Shown here: piece after piece, positions 45,580 through 54,133 of the stretch
Layout of the letters: the number at the start of each line of letters is the position of its first letter
How positions within the stretch are numbered: position 1 is the stretch's first letter
DNA from: Phytoactinopolyspora halophila
GTDB lineage: Bacteria > Actinomycetota > Actinomycetes > Jiangellales > Jiangellaceae
Reading direction: 5' to 3'
Assembly: GCF_003287285.1 (NCBI RefSeq)
Contig: NZ_QMIG01000001.1
Span: 124,001-188,000, forward strand
DNA: 64,000 nucleotides
Notes under the pieces: generated by a model
What the model saw: only the letters and a program-made list of their open reading frames with translations
The model's database searches: none
Told to the model about the DNA's origin: nothing
Position numbers and translations under genes: made by a program

Positions 45580-45786
45580 GTGACTGTGACACGAATCGAG
45601 ATCGCCGACGCCGTCGAAGATGCCTTCGACGCACCACCTGCCAGCAAAGAGGACCTTCTCGCCTGGGCCACGGCCAATAGCGCCCGCGTCGAGGTTCTCG
45701 AAACGCTCGGCCGGCTTCCCGATACGAGCTTCCGTTCGCTGCGCGAGCTATGGGCTCACCTCTCGGGCGTGCCCGTCGGCGACTGA
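45580..45786 (+). CDS. DUF2795 domain protein
   Basis: A 68-residue actinobacterial protein of unknown function. The conserved run is ATANSARVEVLETLGRLPDTSFRSLRELWAHL, preceded by IEIADAVEDAFDAPPASKEDLLAWA. No catalytic residues are apparent; it is small and likely a protein partner. GTG 45580 is chosen; GTG 45586 is an alternative. It diverges from merR-prfC and is probably linked to it through the shared promoter. Confidence 0.75.
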   Translation: MTVTRIEIADAVEDAFDAPPASKEDLLAWATANSARVEVLETLGRLPDTSFRSLRELWAHLSGVPVGD

Positions 45787-45856
45787 CGACGCGGCGCGTG
45801 CGCCAGGTTCCCGGCGGTGTCCACGGGAACGGCCGTAAATCTCGAGGATCCCGCCG

Positions 45857-45862
45857 TATGCT
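45857..45862 (+). promoter_or_regulatory. Leaderless promoter -10 box of LysR gene
   Basis: TATGCT ends 6 nt before ATG 45869, with no ribosome binding site. Confidence 0.5.
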
Positions 45863-45868
45863 GCGCTC

Positions 45869-46813
45869 ATGACACCAGACGAGCGCACGCTGCACTACTA
45901 CCGCGTCGTCTATTCGACCGGCTCGATCCGCTCCGCGGCCCGCCAGCTCGGGCTCGCGCCGTCGGCGGTAAGCCGCAAGATCGCCGAGTTCGAACGCCGT
46001 CTCGGGACACCGTTGCTCGAACGCAGTGCACGCGGTATCCGTGCCACCGAAGCCGGGCACGTCCTGGCTCGCTTCGCCAAGGAGCGCGTCCACCTCGAAC
46101 AGTTGCTCCACGAACAGCTTGATCATCTGCGCGAACTGCGACGAGGCACGGTCCGGATTGCCAGCGGCGAGGGCTTTGTCGACGACCTCATGAACCACGC
46201 GCTGGCCAGCTTCCTCCGCCGCTACCCCGGGATCTCCGTCGATCTGGTGACCGGCGGCACCGACGAGATCATCGACCTGCTCATCGCCGACGACGTCGAT
46301 ATCGCGCTGGCCTTGCATGCCAAGCCCCACACCGACGTGACGACGGTCCGGCAGGCACCGCAGCCACTGCACGTCATCTGCCTACCCGGCCATTCCTTCG
46401 CCACCCGGAACCAGGTCGAACCGAGCGAGCTCGACGGCGTGCCCGTCACCGTCCTTCCCGGGCGGTTCGGCCTTCGCACACTCACGGATCAGCTCCAGCG
46501 CGCACACTCCATGACCTTCGACGTCCGGCTGGTCAGTAGCTCGATCCAGGCGATGGTGGATTTCGTCCTGGCCGATCTGGGCGTCACGCTGCTTCCCCGG
46601 GTCGCCGTGGGACAACACCTGCGCCACGGCCGGCTGTGCGCGGTCCCGCTGGCTACGCGCCAGCCCGACGCGGTGCGCGCGCAGCTCCTCGTGCGTTCCG
46701 GGCGCACGCTCTCGCATGCCGCGCAGAGACTCGTCGAGCATTGCGCTACGCACCTCGCGTCCCTGGACAGCGCCGGTGTTGCTGTTGCAGCAACACGGTC
46801 ATCACCAGATTGA
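45869..46813 (+). CDS. LysR-family transcription regulator
   Basis: A 314-residue regulator. The HTH is LHYYRVVYSTGSIRSAARQLGLAPSAVSRKIAEFERRLGTPLLERSARG. The effector-binding domain begins at GTVRIASGEGFVDDLMNHAL and includes GLRTLTDQL. It stands just before the DUF3100 to aldehyde dehydrogenase operon in the same direction. The 3' end contains the inverted repeat at 46776-46796 that may be its operator. By family it would respond to an acid or a pathway intermediate. Confidence 0.9.
   Translation: MTPDERTLHYYRVVYSTGSIRSAARQLGLAPSAVSRKIAEFERRLGTPLLERSARGIRATEAGHVLARFAKERVHLEQLLHEQLDHLRELRRGTVRIASGEGFVDDLMNHALASFLRRYPGISVDLVTGGTDEIIDLLIADDVDIALALHAKPHTDVTTVRQAPQPLHVICLPGHSFATRNQVEPSELDGVPVTVLPGRFGLRTLTDQLQRAHSMTFDVRLVSSSIQAMVDFVLADLGVTLLPRVAVGQHLRHGRLCAVPLATRQPDAVRAQLLVRSGRTLSHAAQRLVEHCATHLASLDSAGVAVAATRSSPD
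46776..46796. promoter_or_regulatory. Inverted repeat in lysR 3' end, candidate LysR operator
   Basis: GTGTTGCTG-TTG-CAGCAACAC has perfect 9-bp arms and includes a T-N11-A core (TTGCTGTTGCAGCAA). It lies 93 bp upstream of the DUF3100 gene. It could also be a terminator for lysR. Confidence 0.4.
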
Positions 46814-46888
46814 TGTCTTGTGCAACGCCCGTGGCCTACGTAACGTCCCTGCGCAACAGCTATCGGCCCGTTCGAGCCAGGAGGTTCC

Positions 46889-47716
46889 ATGCGTACGGTG
46901 ATGGAGGCCGCCCGTTTGTGGCGGCTGCATCTGGCCGTCCTGGTGATCGCGATCGTGGCGCAGTTCATCGGCATCCAGGAGATCCCGATCGGGATCGGTG
47001 CGATCCTGTTGCTCCCGCTGCTCTACGCGTTCCTGTTCGGGGTGTTGCTCAACCCCAACGTCATCAGGCGCGCTTCCGCGATCATCCGGAACACCGAGGT
47101 CCAGGCCGCCTCCCCGTTGATCGTCGTCGCGATCATGCCGTTCATCGCGAAATTCGGCACCACCATCGGGCCATCGATCGAGGAGATCATCGAAGCCGGA
47201 CCCGCTCTCCTCCTGCAGGAGCTCGGCAACCTCGGCACCGTCGCGCTGGCCTTTCCGATCGCCGTATGGCTGTTGCGAATGGGGCGCGAGGTGATCGGTG
47301 CGACCTTCTCCGTGGCCCGCGAGCCGAACATCGCTATCATCGCCGACCGGTACGGGTTGAAAAGCCCGGAAGGCGCCGGCGTCATGGGCGTCTACGTCGT
47401 CGGCACGCTATTCGGCACGCTCATCTTCGCCGTCATGGCATCGATTCTGGCCACCGTCGACATCCTCGACCCCGAGGCGCTCGCGATGGCCTGCGGCGTC
47501 GGTAGCGGTTCGATGATGGCGTCATGCACCGGCGCGCTCAGCGAGGCGCTTCCGGCGATGAGCGACACCATCGTCGCGATGTCCGGGGCGAGCAACCTTC
47601 TCACCTACGCCACCGGGATGTACCTGAGCCTCTTCGTTGCCCTTCCGCTCGTGGAGTGGCTGTACAGCAAGTCCACGGCCGGAAAGGCCGTGGCCACGCC
47701 CCAGAAGGAGGCATGA
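46889..47716 (+). CDS. DUF3100 integral membrane protein
   Basis: A 275-residue polytopic protein, about eight membrane segments, of unknown function. Distinct runs include LAVLVIAIVAQFIGIQEIPIGIGAILLLPLLYAFLFG and MACGVGSGSMMASCTGALSEALPAMSD, with a Gly/Ser-rich loop that looks like a substrate path. AGGAGG precedes ATG. Neighbours suggest a transporter for the acid that the downstream dehydrogenases break down. The second membrane protein may be its partner. Confidence 0.75.
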   Translation: MRTVMEAARLWRLHLAVLVIAIVAQFIGIQEIPIGIGAILLLPLLYAFLFGVLLNPNVIRRASAIIRNTEVQAASPLIVVAIMPFIAKFGTTIGPSIEEIIEAGPALLLQELGNLGTVALAFPIAVWLLRMGREVIGATFSVAREPNIAIIADRYGLKSPEGAGVMGVYVVGTLFGTLIFAVMASILATVDILDPEALAMACGVGSGSMMASCTGALSEALPAMSDTIVAMSGASNLLTYATGMYLSLFVALPLVEWLYSKSTAGKAVATPQKEA

Positions 47717-47718
47717 TC

Positions 47719-48222
47719 ATGAGCACCGAGAACGCCGCGGCCGGCACGGCCGGCTCTGCCCGGCTGCCGCGAGAAAAGATCGAACTGCTGCCTGCCCTGC
47801 GCGATCTCGCTCTGATCAGCGTGATCGGATGGTCGCTCCAGCTGATGGTCACCGACATGTCGCCCCTGGCCGCCCTGGCGGGCATGGCCGGCCTGTACGG
47901 CATCTGCGCGGGAGGACTGGTGCTCGCCCGGTTCGTCCCGTTCTACCTCCCCAGCGTGGCGTGGATCTCGCTGCTGGGTATCGCCGCCACGCTACCGATG
48001 GTGCCCTGGGACCAGGCCGTACTCCACCTGGTCGAGGAGATCGACTTCCTGGCGCTGAGCGTGCCGTGCCTGGCCTACGCGGGACTCGCCGTCAGCAGCC
48101 GGGAGATCGACGTCGTCAAGCGATCCGGCTGGAAACTTCTCGTGATCGCGATCTTCGTGCTGGCCGGGACGTACCTCGGCTCGGCAGTCATCGCCGACAC
48201 CGTCCTGCGCATCACCGGCTGA
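47719..48222 (+). CDS. Small membrane protein, second subunit of DUF3100 system
   Basis: A 167-residue protein with about four or five membrane segments (DLALISVIGWSLQLMVTDM, PLAALAGMAGLYGICAGGLVLARFV, LLVIAIFVLAGTYLGSAVIAD). ATG 47719 is chosen, since AGGAGG lies at 7 nt; an ATG at 47713 overlaps the upstream stop. The hydrophilic start is short. Tight linkage to the DUF3100 gene suggests a two-subunit transporter; function is not known. Confidence 0.65.
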   Translation: MSTENAAAGTAGSARLPREKIELLPALRDLALISVIGWSLQLMVTDMSPLAALAGMAGLYGICAGGLVLARFVPFYLPSVAWISLLGIAATLPMVPWDQAVLHLVEEIDFLALSVPCLAYAGLAVSSREIDVVKRSGWKLLVIAIFVLAGTYLGSAVIADTVLRITG

Positions 48223-48249
48223 CCAACCGCAACGAGGAGAGTTGACACC

Positions 48250-49104
48250 ATGCCAGCCACCGTCGCCGTACTCGGTCTCGGCACCATGGGCACGGGAATC
48301 GCCCACACGCTGGCCACCGCCGGATACGAGGTCATGGGCGTCGATCCGGCACCCGAAGCACGAGACAGGACCGGCGACGCCATCCCGGTGGTCGATCTCG
48401 ACCACGCGGTCCGGCGCTGTGCCACGCTGATCCTCTCGCTTCCAGGATCTCCCCAGGTCGAAGACGTCCTGCTGGGTCCGGGCGGCTTGCTGGCCAGCGC
48501 CACCGAGCACCGCCTCGTCGTCGACACCTCCACGTGCGATCCCCTGTCGACGACGAAGGTCGCCGAATCGCTGACGTCCCGCGGACACAGCTACGTTGAC
48601 GCACCGGTCAGTGGCGGAGCACAGGGCGCCGCGAACGGGACCCTCACCGCGTTCGTCGGCGGACACGACGACGCCGTGGCCGAAGCCGACGACGTCCTCG
48701 GCGTGATCGCCCGGCACGTCACCCGTGTCGGCGGCCCCGGGGCGGGTCATCTCGCGAAGCTGGTCAACAACATGCTGTGCGCGACCCACCTGCAGATCGC
48801 CGGTGAGGTCCTGCGCCTCGGCCAGGCCGCCGGCGTCGATGCCGGGCGACTCGTCGACGCCGTCAACACGGCATCCGGGCGCAGCGCCGTCACCGAGGTG
48901 AACCTGCCGCGCTGGGTGCTGTCACAGTCGTTCGATTCCGGCTTCACGCTCGGGCTGATGGCCCGCGATGTCGCGCTGACCGCGGACATCGCCCACGCCC
49001 TCGGGGTCGAGACTCCCCTCGCCGAGGACGTCGCCCGCGCGTGGCAGGAAACCCGAGATCGGCTCGGGGCAGCAGAAGACTTCAACCGGATGGCGCAACC
49101 ATGA
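48250..49104 (+). CDS. NAD(P)-dependent beta-hydroxyacid dehydrogenase (3-hydroxyisobutyrate dehydrogenase-like)
   Basis: A 284-residue oxidoreductase. The N-terminal Rossmann motif is VAVLGLGTMGTGIAHTLATAGY. The family signature DAPVSGGAQGAANGTLTAFVGG marks the substrate pocket, and the catalytic Lys is in GHLAKLVNNML. Domain order matches the 6-phosphogluconate/HIBADH superfamily. The stop overlaps the aldehyde dehydrogenase start (ATGA). It likely oxidises a hydroxy acid brought in by the membrane proteins upstream. Confidence 0.9.
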   Translation: MPATVAVLGLGTMGTGIAHTLATAGYEVMGVDPAPEARDRTGDAIPVVDLDHAVRRCATLILSLPGSPQVEDVLLGPGGLLASATEHRLVVDTSTCDPLSTTKVAESLTSRGHSYVDAPVSGGAQGAANGTLTAFVGGHDDAVAEADDVLGVIARHVTRVGGPGAGHLAKLVNNMLCATHLQIAGEVLRLGQAAGVDAGRLVDAVNTASGRSAVTEVNLPRWVLSQSFDSGFTLGLMARDVALTADIAHALGVETPLAEDVARAWQETRDRLGAAEDFNRMAQP

Positions 49105-50624
49105 CCCACGACGCGACCACACTCGTACGCCGCCTCTGGGACAGCTGGTTCGGCACGGACGCTCCCGTCGCGAGCTTTGTCGGTACCGGCCTGTACGCCG
49201 GTGGCGTCGCCGGGCGGGACAGCACGGTCGAGTTGGAAGATCCGGCGACCGGCCACCCCTTGCTGGCCTACACCGACGGGGGAGCGGCAGCGGCGCACGC
49301 CGCTGCCGCCGCGGCCGAGGAAGGTGCGGTGGCATGGCGACGACTCACCGCTTCGGAGCGTGCCCGCCTGCTGTGGGAGCTGGCGCGGCACATCCGCGCC
49401 CAGGCCGATCCGCTGGCCCGCCTCGAAGCCATCATCGGCGGAAAGCCACTGCGTGACGCTGCCGGAGAGGTGGCCAAGGTCGCCGAGATGTTCGAGTACT
49501 ACGCCGGCTGGGCGGACAAACAGCACGGCGAGGTCATCCCGGTTCCGACCTCCCACCTCAACTACACGTTGCGCGAGCCCTACGGGGTCGTGGCCGCCAT
49601 CACCCCGTGGAACGCCCCGATATTCACGGCCGGATGGCAGCTGGCACCGGCACTCGCCGCCGGGAACGCCATGGTGCTCAAGCCGTCCGAGCTGACACCG
49701 CTCACGTCCGTGGTCCTGGGCAAACTCGCCGTCGACGCGGGGCTCCCGCCGGGAACGATTTCCGTGCTCGCCGGCCTGGGACCCACAGCCGGGCAGGCCA
49801 TGGTGGCCCACCCCGGCGTGGCGAAAGTGGTGTTCGTCGGTTCCCCGGAGACCGGACGGCACATCGCCGCCACGGCCGCACAGCGGCTCATCCCGTGCGT
49901 CCTGGAACTCGGCGGGAAGTCGGCCAACGTCGTGTTCGCCGACGCGGACATCCCCCGCGCCGTCGGAGGTGCCGCCGCCGGGATCTTCTCCGGCGCCGGG
50001 CAGAGCTGCGTGGCCGGATCCCGGCTACTGATCCAGCGTTCCGCCTACGACGAGGTCGTGAGCAAGCTGGCCGAGCTGGGCGACCACCTCGTCGTCGGGC
50101 CGCCGCTGGGTGAGGACACGCAGGTCGGCCCGCTGCAGAACCGCTCCCAGCTGGACCGCGTTCAGGAGATGCTGGGCGAGGCCGTCGCCGGGGGCGCGAA
50201 CACGGTGACGCGGGCCGAGACCCCGTCGCGGGGCTTCTACGTGCCACCGACGGTACTGCGCGACGTCACGAACGACGATCGGATCGCGCGCGAAGAAGTC
50301 TTCGGTCCGGTCGTGGTCGCCATTCCCTTCGACGACGAGGACGAGGCCGTGACGCTAGCCAACGACTCCGAGTTCGGCCTGGCCGGCGCGGTCTGGACCG
50401 GCGACGTCGGCCGCGCGCACCGGGTGGCGAACCGGCTACGGGCCGGAACGGTATGGATCAACAGTTACAAGACGATCAGCGTGATGTCGCCGTTCGGTGG
50501 CTTCGGCAACAGCGGCTACGGCCGCTCCAGCGGCCGTGACGGGCTCTTCGAATACACCCAGCCCAAGTCGGTGTGGACGGAGACCGCAGCCGAACCCGCG
50601 TTTCCGTTCGGCTACGGAGGCTAG
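49101..50624 (+). CDS. NAD(P)-dependent aldehyde dehydrogenase
   Basis: A 507-residue ALDH. Characteristic blocks are VVAAITPWNAPIF, NAMVLKPSELTPL, VLELGGKSANVVF (catalytic Glu) and FSGAGQSCVAGSRLL (catalytic Cys), with EEVFGPVVVAIPF and SPFGGFGNSGYGR later. The substrate is probably a semialdehyde made by the dehydrogenase just upstream. The 3' end overlaps the convergent CPBP protease gene by 4 bp at CTAG, so both genes use stop codons from the same four bases. Confidence 0.93.
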   Translation: MTHDATTLVRRLWDSWFGTDAPVASFVGTGLYAGGVAGRDSTVELEDPATGHPLLAYTDGGAAAAHAAAAAAEEGAVAWRRLTASERARLLWELARHIRAQADPLARLEAIIGGKPLRDAAGEVAKVAEMFEYYAGWADKQHGEVIPVPTSHLNYTLREPYGVVAAITPWNAPIFTAGWQLAPALAAGNAMVLKPSELTPLTSVVLGKLAVDAGLPPGTISVLAGLGPTAGQAMVAHPGVAKVVFVGSPETGRHIAATAAQRLIPCVLELGGKSANVVFADADIPRAVGGAAAGIFSGAGQSCVAGSRLLIQRSAYDEVVSKLAELGDHLVVGPPLGEDTQVGPLQNRSQLDRVQEMLGEAVAGGANTVTRAETPSRGFYVPPTVLRDVTNDDRIAREEVFGPVVVAIPFDDEDEAVTLANDSEFGLAGAVWTGDVGRAHRVANRLRAGTVWINSYKTISVMSPFGGFGNSGYGRSSGRDGLFEYTQPKSVWTETAAEPAFPFGYGG

Positions 50625-51403
50625 GGCAAGCCCAGGACGTCCCGGAAGAGGGCGTAGCCGACGAACGACACGACGTCGAGAACCGTATGCGCGACCACCA
50701 GAGGCATCACCCGGCCGGTGCGGTGGAACCACCATCCGAACACGACGCCCATGGCGACGTTGCCGAGTGCCATGCCGTACCCCTGGTAGAGGTGGTACGC
50801 GCCGCGTAACGCGGCGCTCGCCGCGATCGTCGCGGGCACCTGCCAACCGAGCTGGCGAAGTCGCGTCACCAGGTATCCGACGGCCACGACCTCTTCGAGC
50901 AACGCGTTCTGCAAGGCGGCCAGGATCAGCACCGGCACCGTCCACCAGTACTCCCCCAGGCCACTCGTGGCGATGGCGACGTTCATGTCGAGTGCCCGGC
51001 CGAGATAGTACAGCCCGAGTCCCGGCAGCCCGATCACCGCGGCCAGTGCCGCACCGGTCGCGAGGTCCCACGCCGGGCGGCTGAATTCCAGCCCGATGCG
51101 CCGCAGCGTGGACTTTCCCGGTGCCGACAGCAGGAACAGCGCGAGCGCCACGGGCACGAGCCCGAAGCCGATGCCGAGGATCTGATAGGTGAGATCCACG
51201 TACTCGTCCTCGCTGCGGGACACGTTCATCGTGGCCCGCTGCTCGGACAGCCGTTCCTCTGCGGCGAGCCGTTCGATCAGCCGGACCGCCGCGTACACCG
51301 CCGACTGCCCGAGAGACAGGCCCAGCACGATCCACACCTCGACGCCGAGGCGACGCCACGAATGCCCGTCGAGCGTGTCCACCTGGGAGCTCTGCGAAGC
51401 CAC
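50621..51403 (-). CDS. CPBP-family intramembrane protease
   Basis: A 260-residue membrane protein of the CAAX-protease/bacteriocin-processing type. Catalytic-type motif: LLEEVVAVGYL; then RGAYHLYQGYG and HTVLDVVSFVGY, which supply the expected His residues. About eight membrane segments. GTG 51403 is set by a TACCCT box 6 nt upstream. Family roles include bacteriocin self-immunity. It is convergent with the ALDH gene. Confidence 0.87.
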   Translation of the reverse strand: MASQSSQVDTLDGHSWRRLGVEVWIVLGLSLGQSAVYAAVRLIERLAAEERLSEQRATMNVSRSEDEYVDLTYQILGIGFGLVPVALALFLLSAPGKSTLRRIGLEFSRPAWDLATGAALAAVIGLPGLGLYYLGRALDMNVAIATSGLGEYWWTVPVLILAALQNALLEEVVAVGYLVTRLRQLGWQVPATIAASAALRGAYHLYQGYGMALGNVAMGVVFGWWFHRTGRVMPLVVAHTVLDVVSFVGYALFRDVLGLP

Positions 51404-51409
51404 CCTTCG

Positions 51410-51415
51410 AGGGTA
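51410..51415 (-). promoter_or_regulatory. Leaderless promoter -10 box of CPBP gene
   Basis: TACCCT on the minus strand ends 6 nt before GTG 51403. Confidence 0.5.
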
Positions 51416-51469
51416 TCCGTGCCTGCGCATCGCGCGATGCGCCTCGTCAGACGCTCGTTCTCACGCTGC

Positions 51470-52402
51470 TCACGAGTCGTCGTCACCACGCACGACGACG
51501 GATTGCGACTCCGCGACCGGTATGGCCGTCGACTCCCAATCCGTGGTGAACTCGTCCGGCAGCCCGGGCAGCTCTATCGACGACCCCTCGAACTCGAAGT
51601 GGATGTCATACACCAGACGTGCCCGGCCCTCGTAGGCAGGCTCACCATCCGCCGACTCCACCGAGCCGTTCGTCGACGCCCGCGAGTACACGTGCGCACA
51701 CGCATCACTCTCTTCGACGGTCCACTCGCAGGTCATGACCCCGCTACCGTCACCGGGATCGACCTCGATGTGCCTGGGTGTGGCGATCGCGACCATGCCC
51801 GCTGCCGATGTGCCCTCGATGGGATCCGCACTCGGGCCGTCGACCCAGTACCAGGTGTCGACGTCGACGAGCGACCTGTCAATCGGGCTGAACTTCAAGG
51901 TGAACTCGGGGAACTCCAGGCGGCCGTAGGCCTGCCACGCTTCGTCCGGCAGCGAGGGTTCATCTGGCGTATGCCAGTCCCACCAGGAGTCGTGATACGA
52001 CCCATCAGCGTTATAGCAGTACACGAAGACGTACACGGCATCCTCGGAGGGCCGTTCGTCCTCCGGCCACTCCTCTTCCGGCAGCGCCGACGGGATGTTC
52101 GCCCAGCATGCGAGCTCGCCCCGGCAGTGCGCGTTGGAACGTCCCTCGACGATGCTCAGGTCGCAGGTCGGATCGCCGCCGCCTCCGCCACCGTCACCGT
52201 CGCCACCATCTTCGCCGTCGTCGTCACCGTGACACACGTACTCGACATCATCACCGGTGTCGACCCAGCAGTCCGGATCGTTATAGTCCGCGTGCGCGAC
52301 CTGGAAAAACCCGAAACCGACGAGCGCGGCCGCCGTCAACACGGTGGCCGCCGCGAGACGCGACGCCATCCATCCCCACGCGCACAGCCTCGTCACTCGC
52401 AT
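51470..52402 (-). CDS. Secreted protein with Gly/Asp linker, unknown function
   Basis: A 310-residue exported protein. The signal peptide ends near HADYNDP (hydrophobic run AAATVLTAAALVGFGFFQ). A Gly/Asp-rich linker (about 59-75) separates a short Cys-bearing head (DCWVDT, EYVCHG) from a larger Trp-rich domain with several cysteines (CDLSIVEGRSNAHC, ACWANIP). The start overlaps the upstream lipoprotein gene by 10 bp; GTG 52396 (GTGA overlap) is an alternative. Its partner is the upstream lipoprotein; function unknown. Confidence 0.68.
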   Translation of the reverse strand: MRVTRLCAWGWMASRLAAATVLTAAALVGFGFFQVAHADYNDPDCWVDTGDDVEYVCHGDDDGEDGGDGDGGGGGGDPTCDLSIVEGRSNAHCRGELACWANIPSALPEEEWPEDERPSEDAVYVFVYCYNADGSYHDSWWDWHTPDEPSLPDEAWQAYGRLEFPEFTLKFSPIDRSLVDVDTWYWVDGPSADPIEGTSAAGMVAIATPRHIEVDPGDGSGVMTCEWTVEESDACAHVYSRASTNGSVESADGEPAYEGRARLVYDIHFEFEGSSIELPGLPDEFTTDWESTAIPVAESQSVVVRGDDDS

Positions 52403-52956
52403 GTGATCGTCGCCTCCGAAGAATCCAGCCGTCCGTTGATCAACCACCCGTCACCGTCGCGCTCGGCGGTGAAGACGTTGGGAGTGAGGCCGGTGGTTTC
52501 GATATCGACCGGTTCACCATCGGCGATCACCAGCCACTCGCTCTCGTCCCTGCACGCTTCGATTCGTGCCTCGTCGCCCTCGACGGTGACGGTGACGTTC
52601 TCGATGATGGGTTCACCCTCGCGATGCACGCCGAGTTCCTCCCACTCGCGCGCCCGGGCGAGCCGCTCCTCGATCACTTCATCCGTGGCGATGCCCTCGA
52701 ACAGCTCGTAGTCGACCTCCGGGCCGTTCTCCGCGGCTACGACGGCGTCCCAGAAGTCGGCGAACAGCTCCTCCAACATCGCCTCGTCCTCGGCCGCGCC
52801 GGCCTCCTCGCCGTCGTCGGCCTGCTCAACCTCTTCCGTGGGGCTGGCGTCGTCGGTCGCGTCGAGCCCGGCCGGCTCGTCGCCGTCCGAGCTGCACCCG
52901 CTGAGGACGACGAGCGCACCGGCAACGGCGGCTATGACAGACGTGCGCGAACGCAT
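52393..52956 (-). CDS. Acidic lipoprotein
   Basis: A 187-residue lipoprotein. The signal MRSRTSVIAAVAGALVVLSGC ends in the lipobox LSGC (Cys21). A low-complexity acidic linker (about 22-60) precedes a compact domain resembling small NTF2-like secreted proteins (LEELFADFWDAVVAAENGPEVDY to EIETTGLTPNVFTAERD). It overlaps the secreted-protein gene downstream. No assigned function. Confidence 0.7.
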   Translation of the reverse strand: MRSRTSVIAAVAGALVVLSGCSSDGDEPAGLDATDDASPTEEVEQADDGEEAGAAEDEAMLEELFADFWDAVVAAENGPEVDYELFEGIATDEVIEERLARAREWEELGVHREGEPIIENVTVTVEGDEARIEACRDESEWLVIADGEPVDIETTGLTPNVFTAERDGDGWLINGRLDSSEATITCE

Positions 52957-53132
52957 CCGGCTCCTCGCATCGCAGGATCAGGCATGATCGGTGGTCGGTT
53001 CAACACCGCACGATATGGTACGCAATACCGCTGACACGCACACCACCGAGCGCACACCCGAGCGTGCCCACTCTCGAAGACTCCGAAACCACGCGGTGAC
53101 GAGCTCCACACGAACCACGGCACAATGGTGGC

Positions 53133-53183
53133 GTGCGGCCGGCGAAGATCCTGGACGAGGCCATCACGAAGCAGGGGTCATGA
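53133..53183 (+). CDS. Possible 16-residue uORF before NUDIX gene
   Basis: GTG-started micro-ORF (VRPAKILDEAITKQGS) with strong G/C third-position use. A CACAAT box lies 6 nt upstream, so it may start a leaderless transcript. It stops within the ATGA of the NUDIX start, so termination is exactly where the next gene begins. It could couple translation or be part of a longer protein read by frameshift. Weakly supported. Confidence 0.35.
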   Translation: MRPAKILDEAITKQGS

Positions 53184-53629
53184 ACTTCGAGACGGACGAC
53201 GTGGACCGCGCCGCCGGCGGGGTGGTCTGGCGACACGCCAGCAACAACGATGCCGGCGTGGAGATCATCGTCGTCCACCGGCCCAAGTACGACGACTGGT
53301 CCCTTCCCAAGGGCAAGCTCGATCCCGACGAGACGTGGGAGGCCGCCGCCGTACGTGAGGTGTGGGAAGAGACCGGGCTGTACGTCGACGTCGGACGCTT
53401 TCTCGGCCAGGTCGATTACGTGCCGCGCACCGCCGGCGCCCACGTCGGTGAGTCCACCCCGCGTCCGAAGGTCGTGCGTTACTGGGCGATGACGTTCGTC
53501 GGCGGGGAGTTCACGCCCAACTCCGAGGTCGACGAGGTGCGCTGGCTGCGTCCCGACGACGTCCTGGCCCTGCTCACACATGCCCTCGACCGGGACGTCG
53601 TCCAGCGCTTCCTCGACTCGCGTGCGTGA
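53180..53629 (+). CDS. NUDIX hydrolase
   Basis: A 149-residue hydrolase for nucleoside-diphosphate-linked compounds. The NUDIX box is present (GKLDPDETWEAAAVR then REVWEETG), preceded by the usual DDWSLPKG. RAAGGVVWR and FVGGEFTPNSEVDEVRWL complete the fold. ATG 53180 follows GGGGTC and overlaps the stop of a possible uORF. No second phosphatase domain is present, unlike mycobacterial MutT1. Confidence 0.9.
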   Translation: MNFETDDVDRAAGGVVWRHASNNDAGVEIIVVHRPKYDDWSLPKGKLDPDETWEAAAVREVWEETGLYVDVGRFLGQVDYVPRTAGAHVGESTPRPKVVRYWAMTFVGGEFTPNSEVDEVRWLRPDDVLALLTHALDRDVVQRFLDSRA

Positions 53630-53689
53630 TGAGGAAGCACTGGACGGCGTAGATCCGGCTTGATGGGATGCCCGGTTTCCGGGGACGCG

Positions 53690-54133
53690 TCAGGCACCCG
53701 CCCGTGCCCGGCGCAGGCCGGCCAGCTGCGCCACCGCGAAGCCGGCCACCACGGCTGCCTGCAGCACGATCCAGACCACGCCGATGGTGCTCGGATCGAA
53801 CCAGCCCGTCGCGGCGACGACAAGGCTGGCCACGACCCAGATCGCGTTCAGCTCGACGACGGCGAGGACCGCCAGTGCCCGGAGCCGAGACCGGCCCGAC
53901 ATGACGGCCAGCCCAGCACCATAGAGGATCAAGAACGCCCCTACCGGAACGAGCAGCGTCGCCGGCAGGCCGAGAAGGCCACCCACCGCCGCGGCCAGCG
54001 CGACATAGATGAGCCCGTTCACGGCGGACACGGCGCCGTCGACGGCCAGTGCCCATCGCAGCAGTGGCGTCCGGTGAATCGGGACGGTGCGCCCCATCCC
54101 GAGGTTCGGCACTCGTGTGGTTTCGGTTGTCAT
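53690..54133 (-). CDS. Four-helix membrane protein
   Basis: A 147-residue polytopic protein of unknown function with about four membrane segments (ALAVDGAVSAVNGLIYVALAAAV, LLVPVGAFLILYGAGLAVM, LAVLAVVELNAIWVVASLVVAA, VWIVLQAAVVAGFAVAQLAGL). Short Arg-rich termini. No family recognised. ATG 54133 has GAGGAGC upstream. Confidence 0.65.
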   Translation of the reverse strand: MTTETTRVPNLGMGRTVPIHRTPLLRWALAVDGAVSAVNGLIYVALAAAVGGLLGLPATLLVPVGAFLILYGAGLAVMSGRSRLRALAVLAVVELNAIWVVASLVVAATGWFDPSTIGVVWIVLQAAVVAGFAVAQLAGLRRARAGA

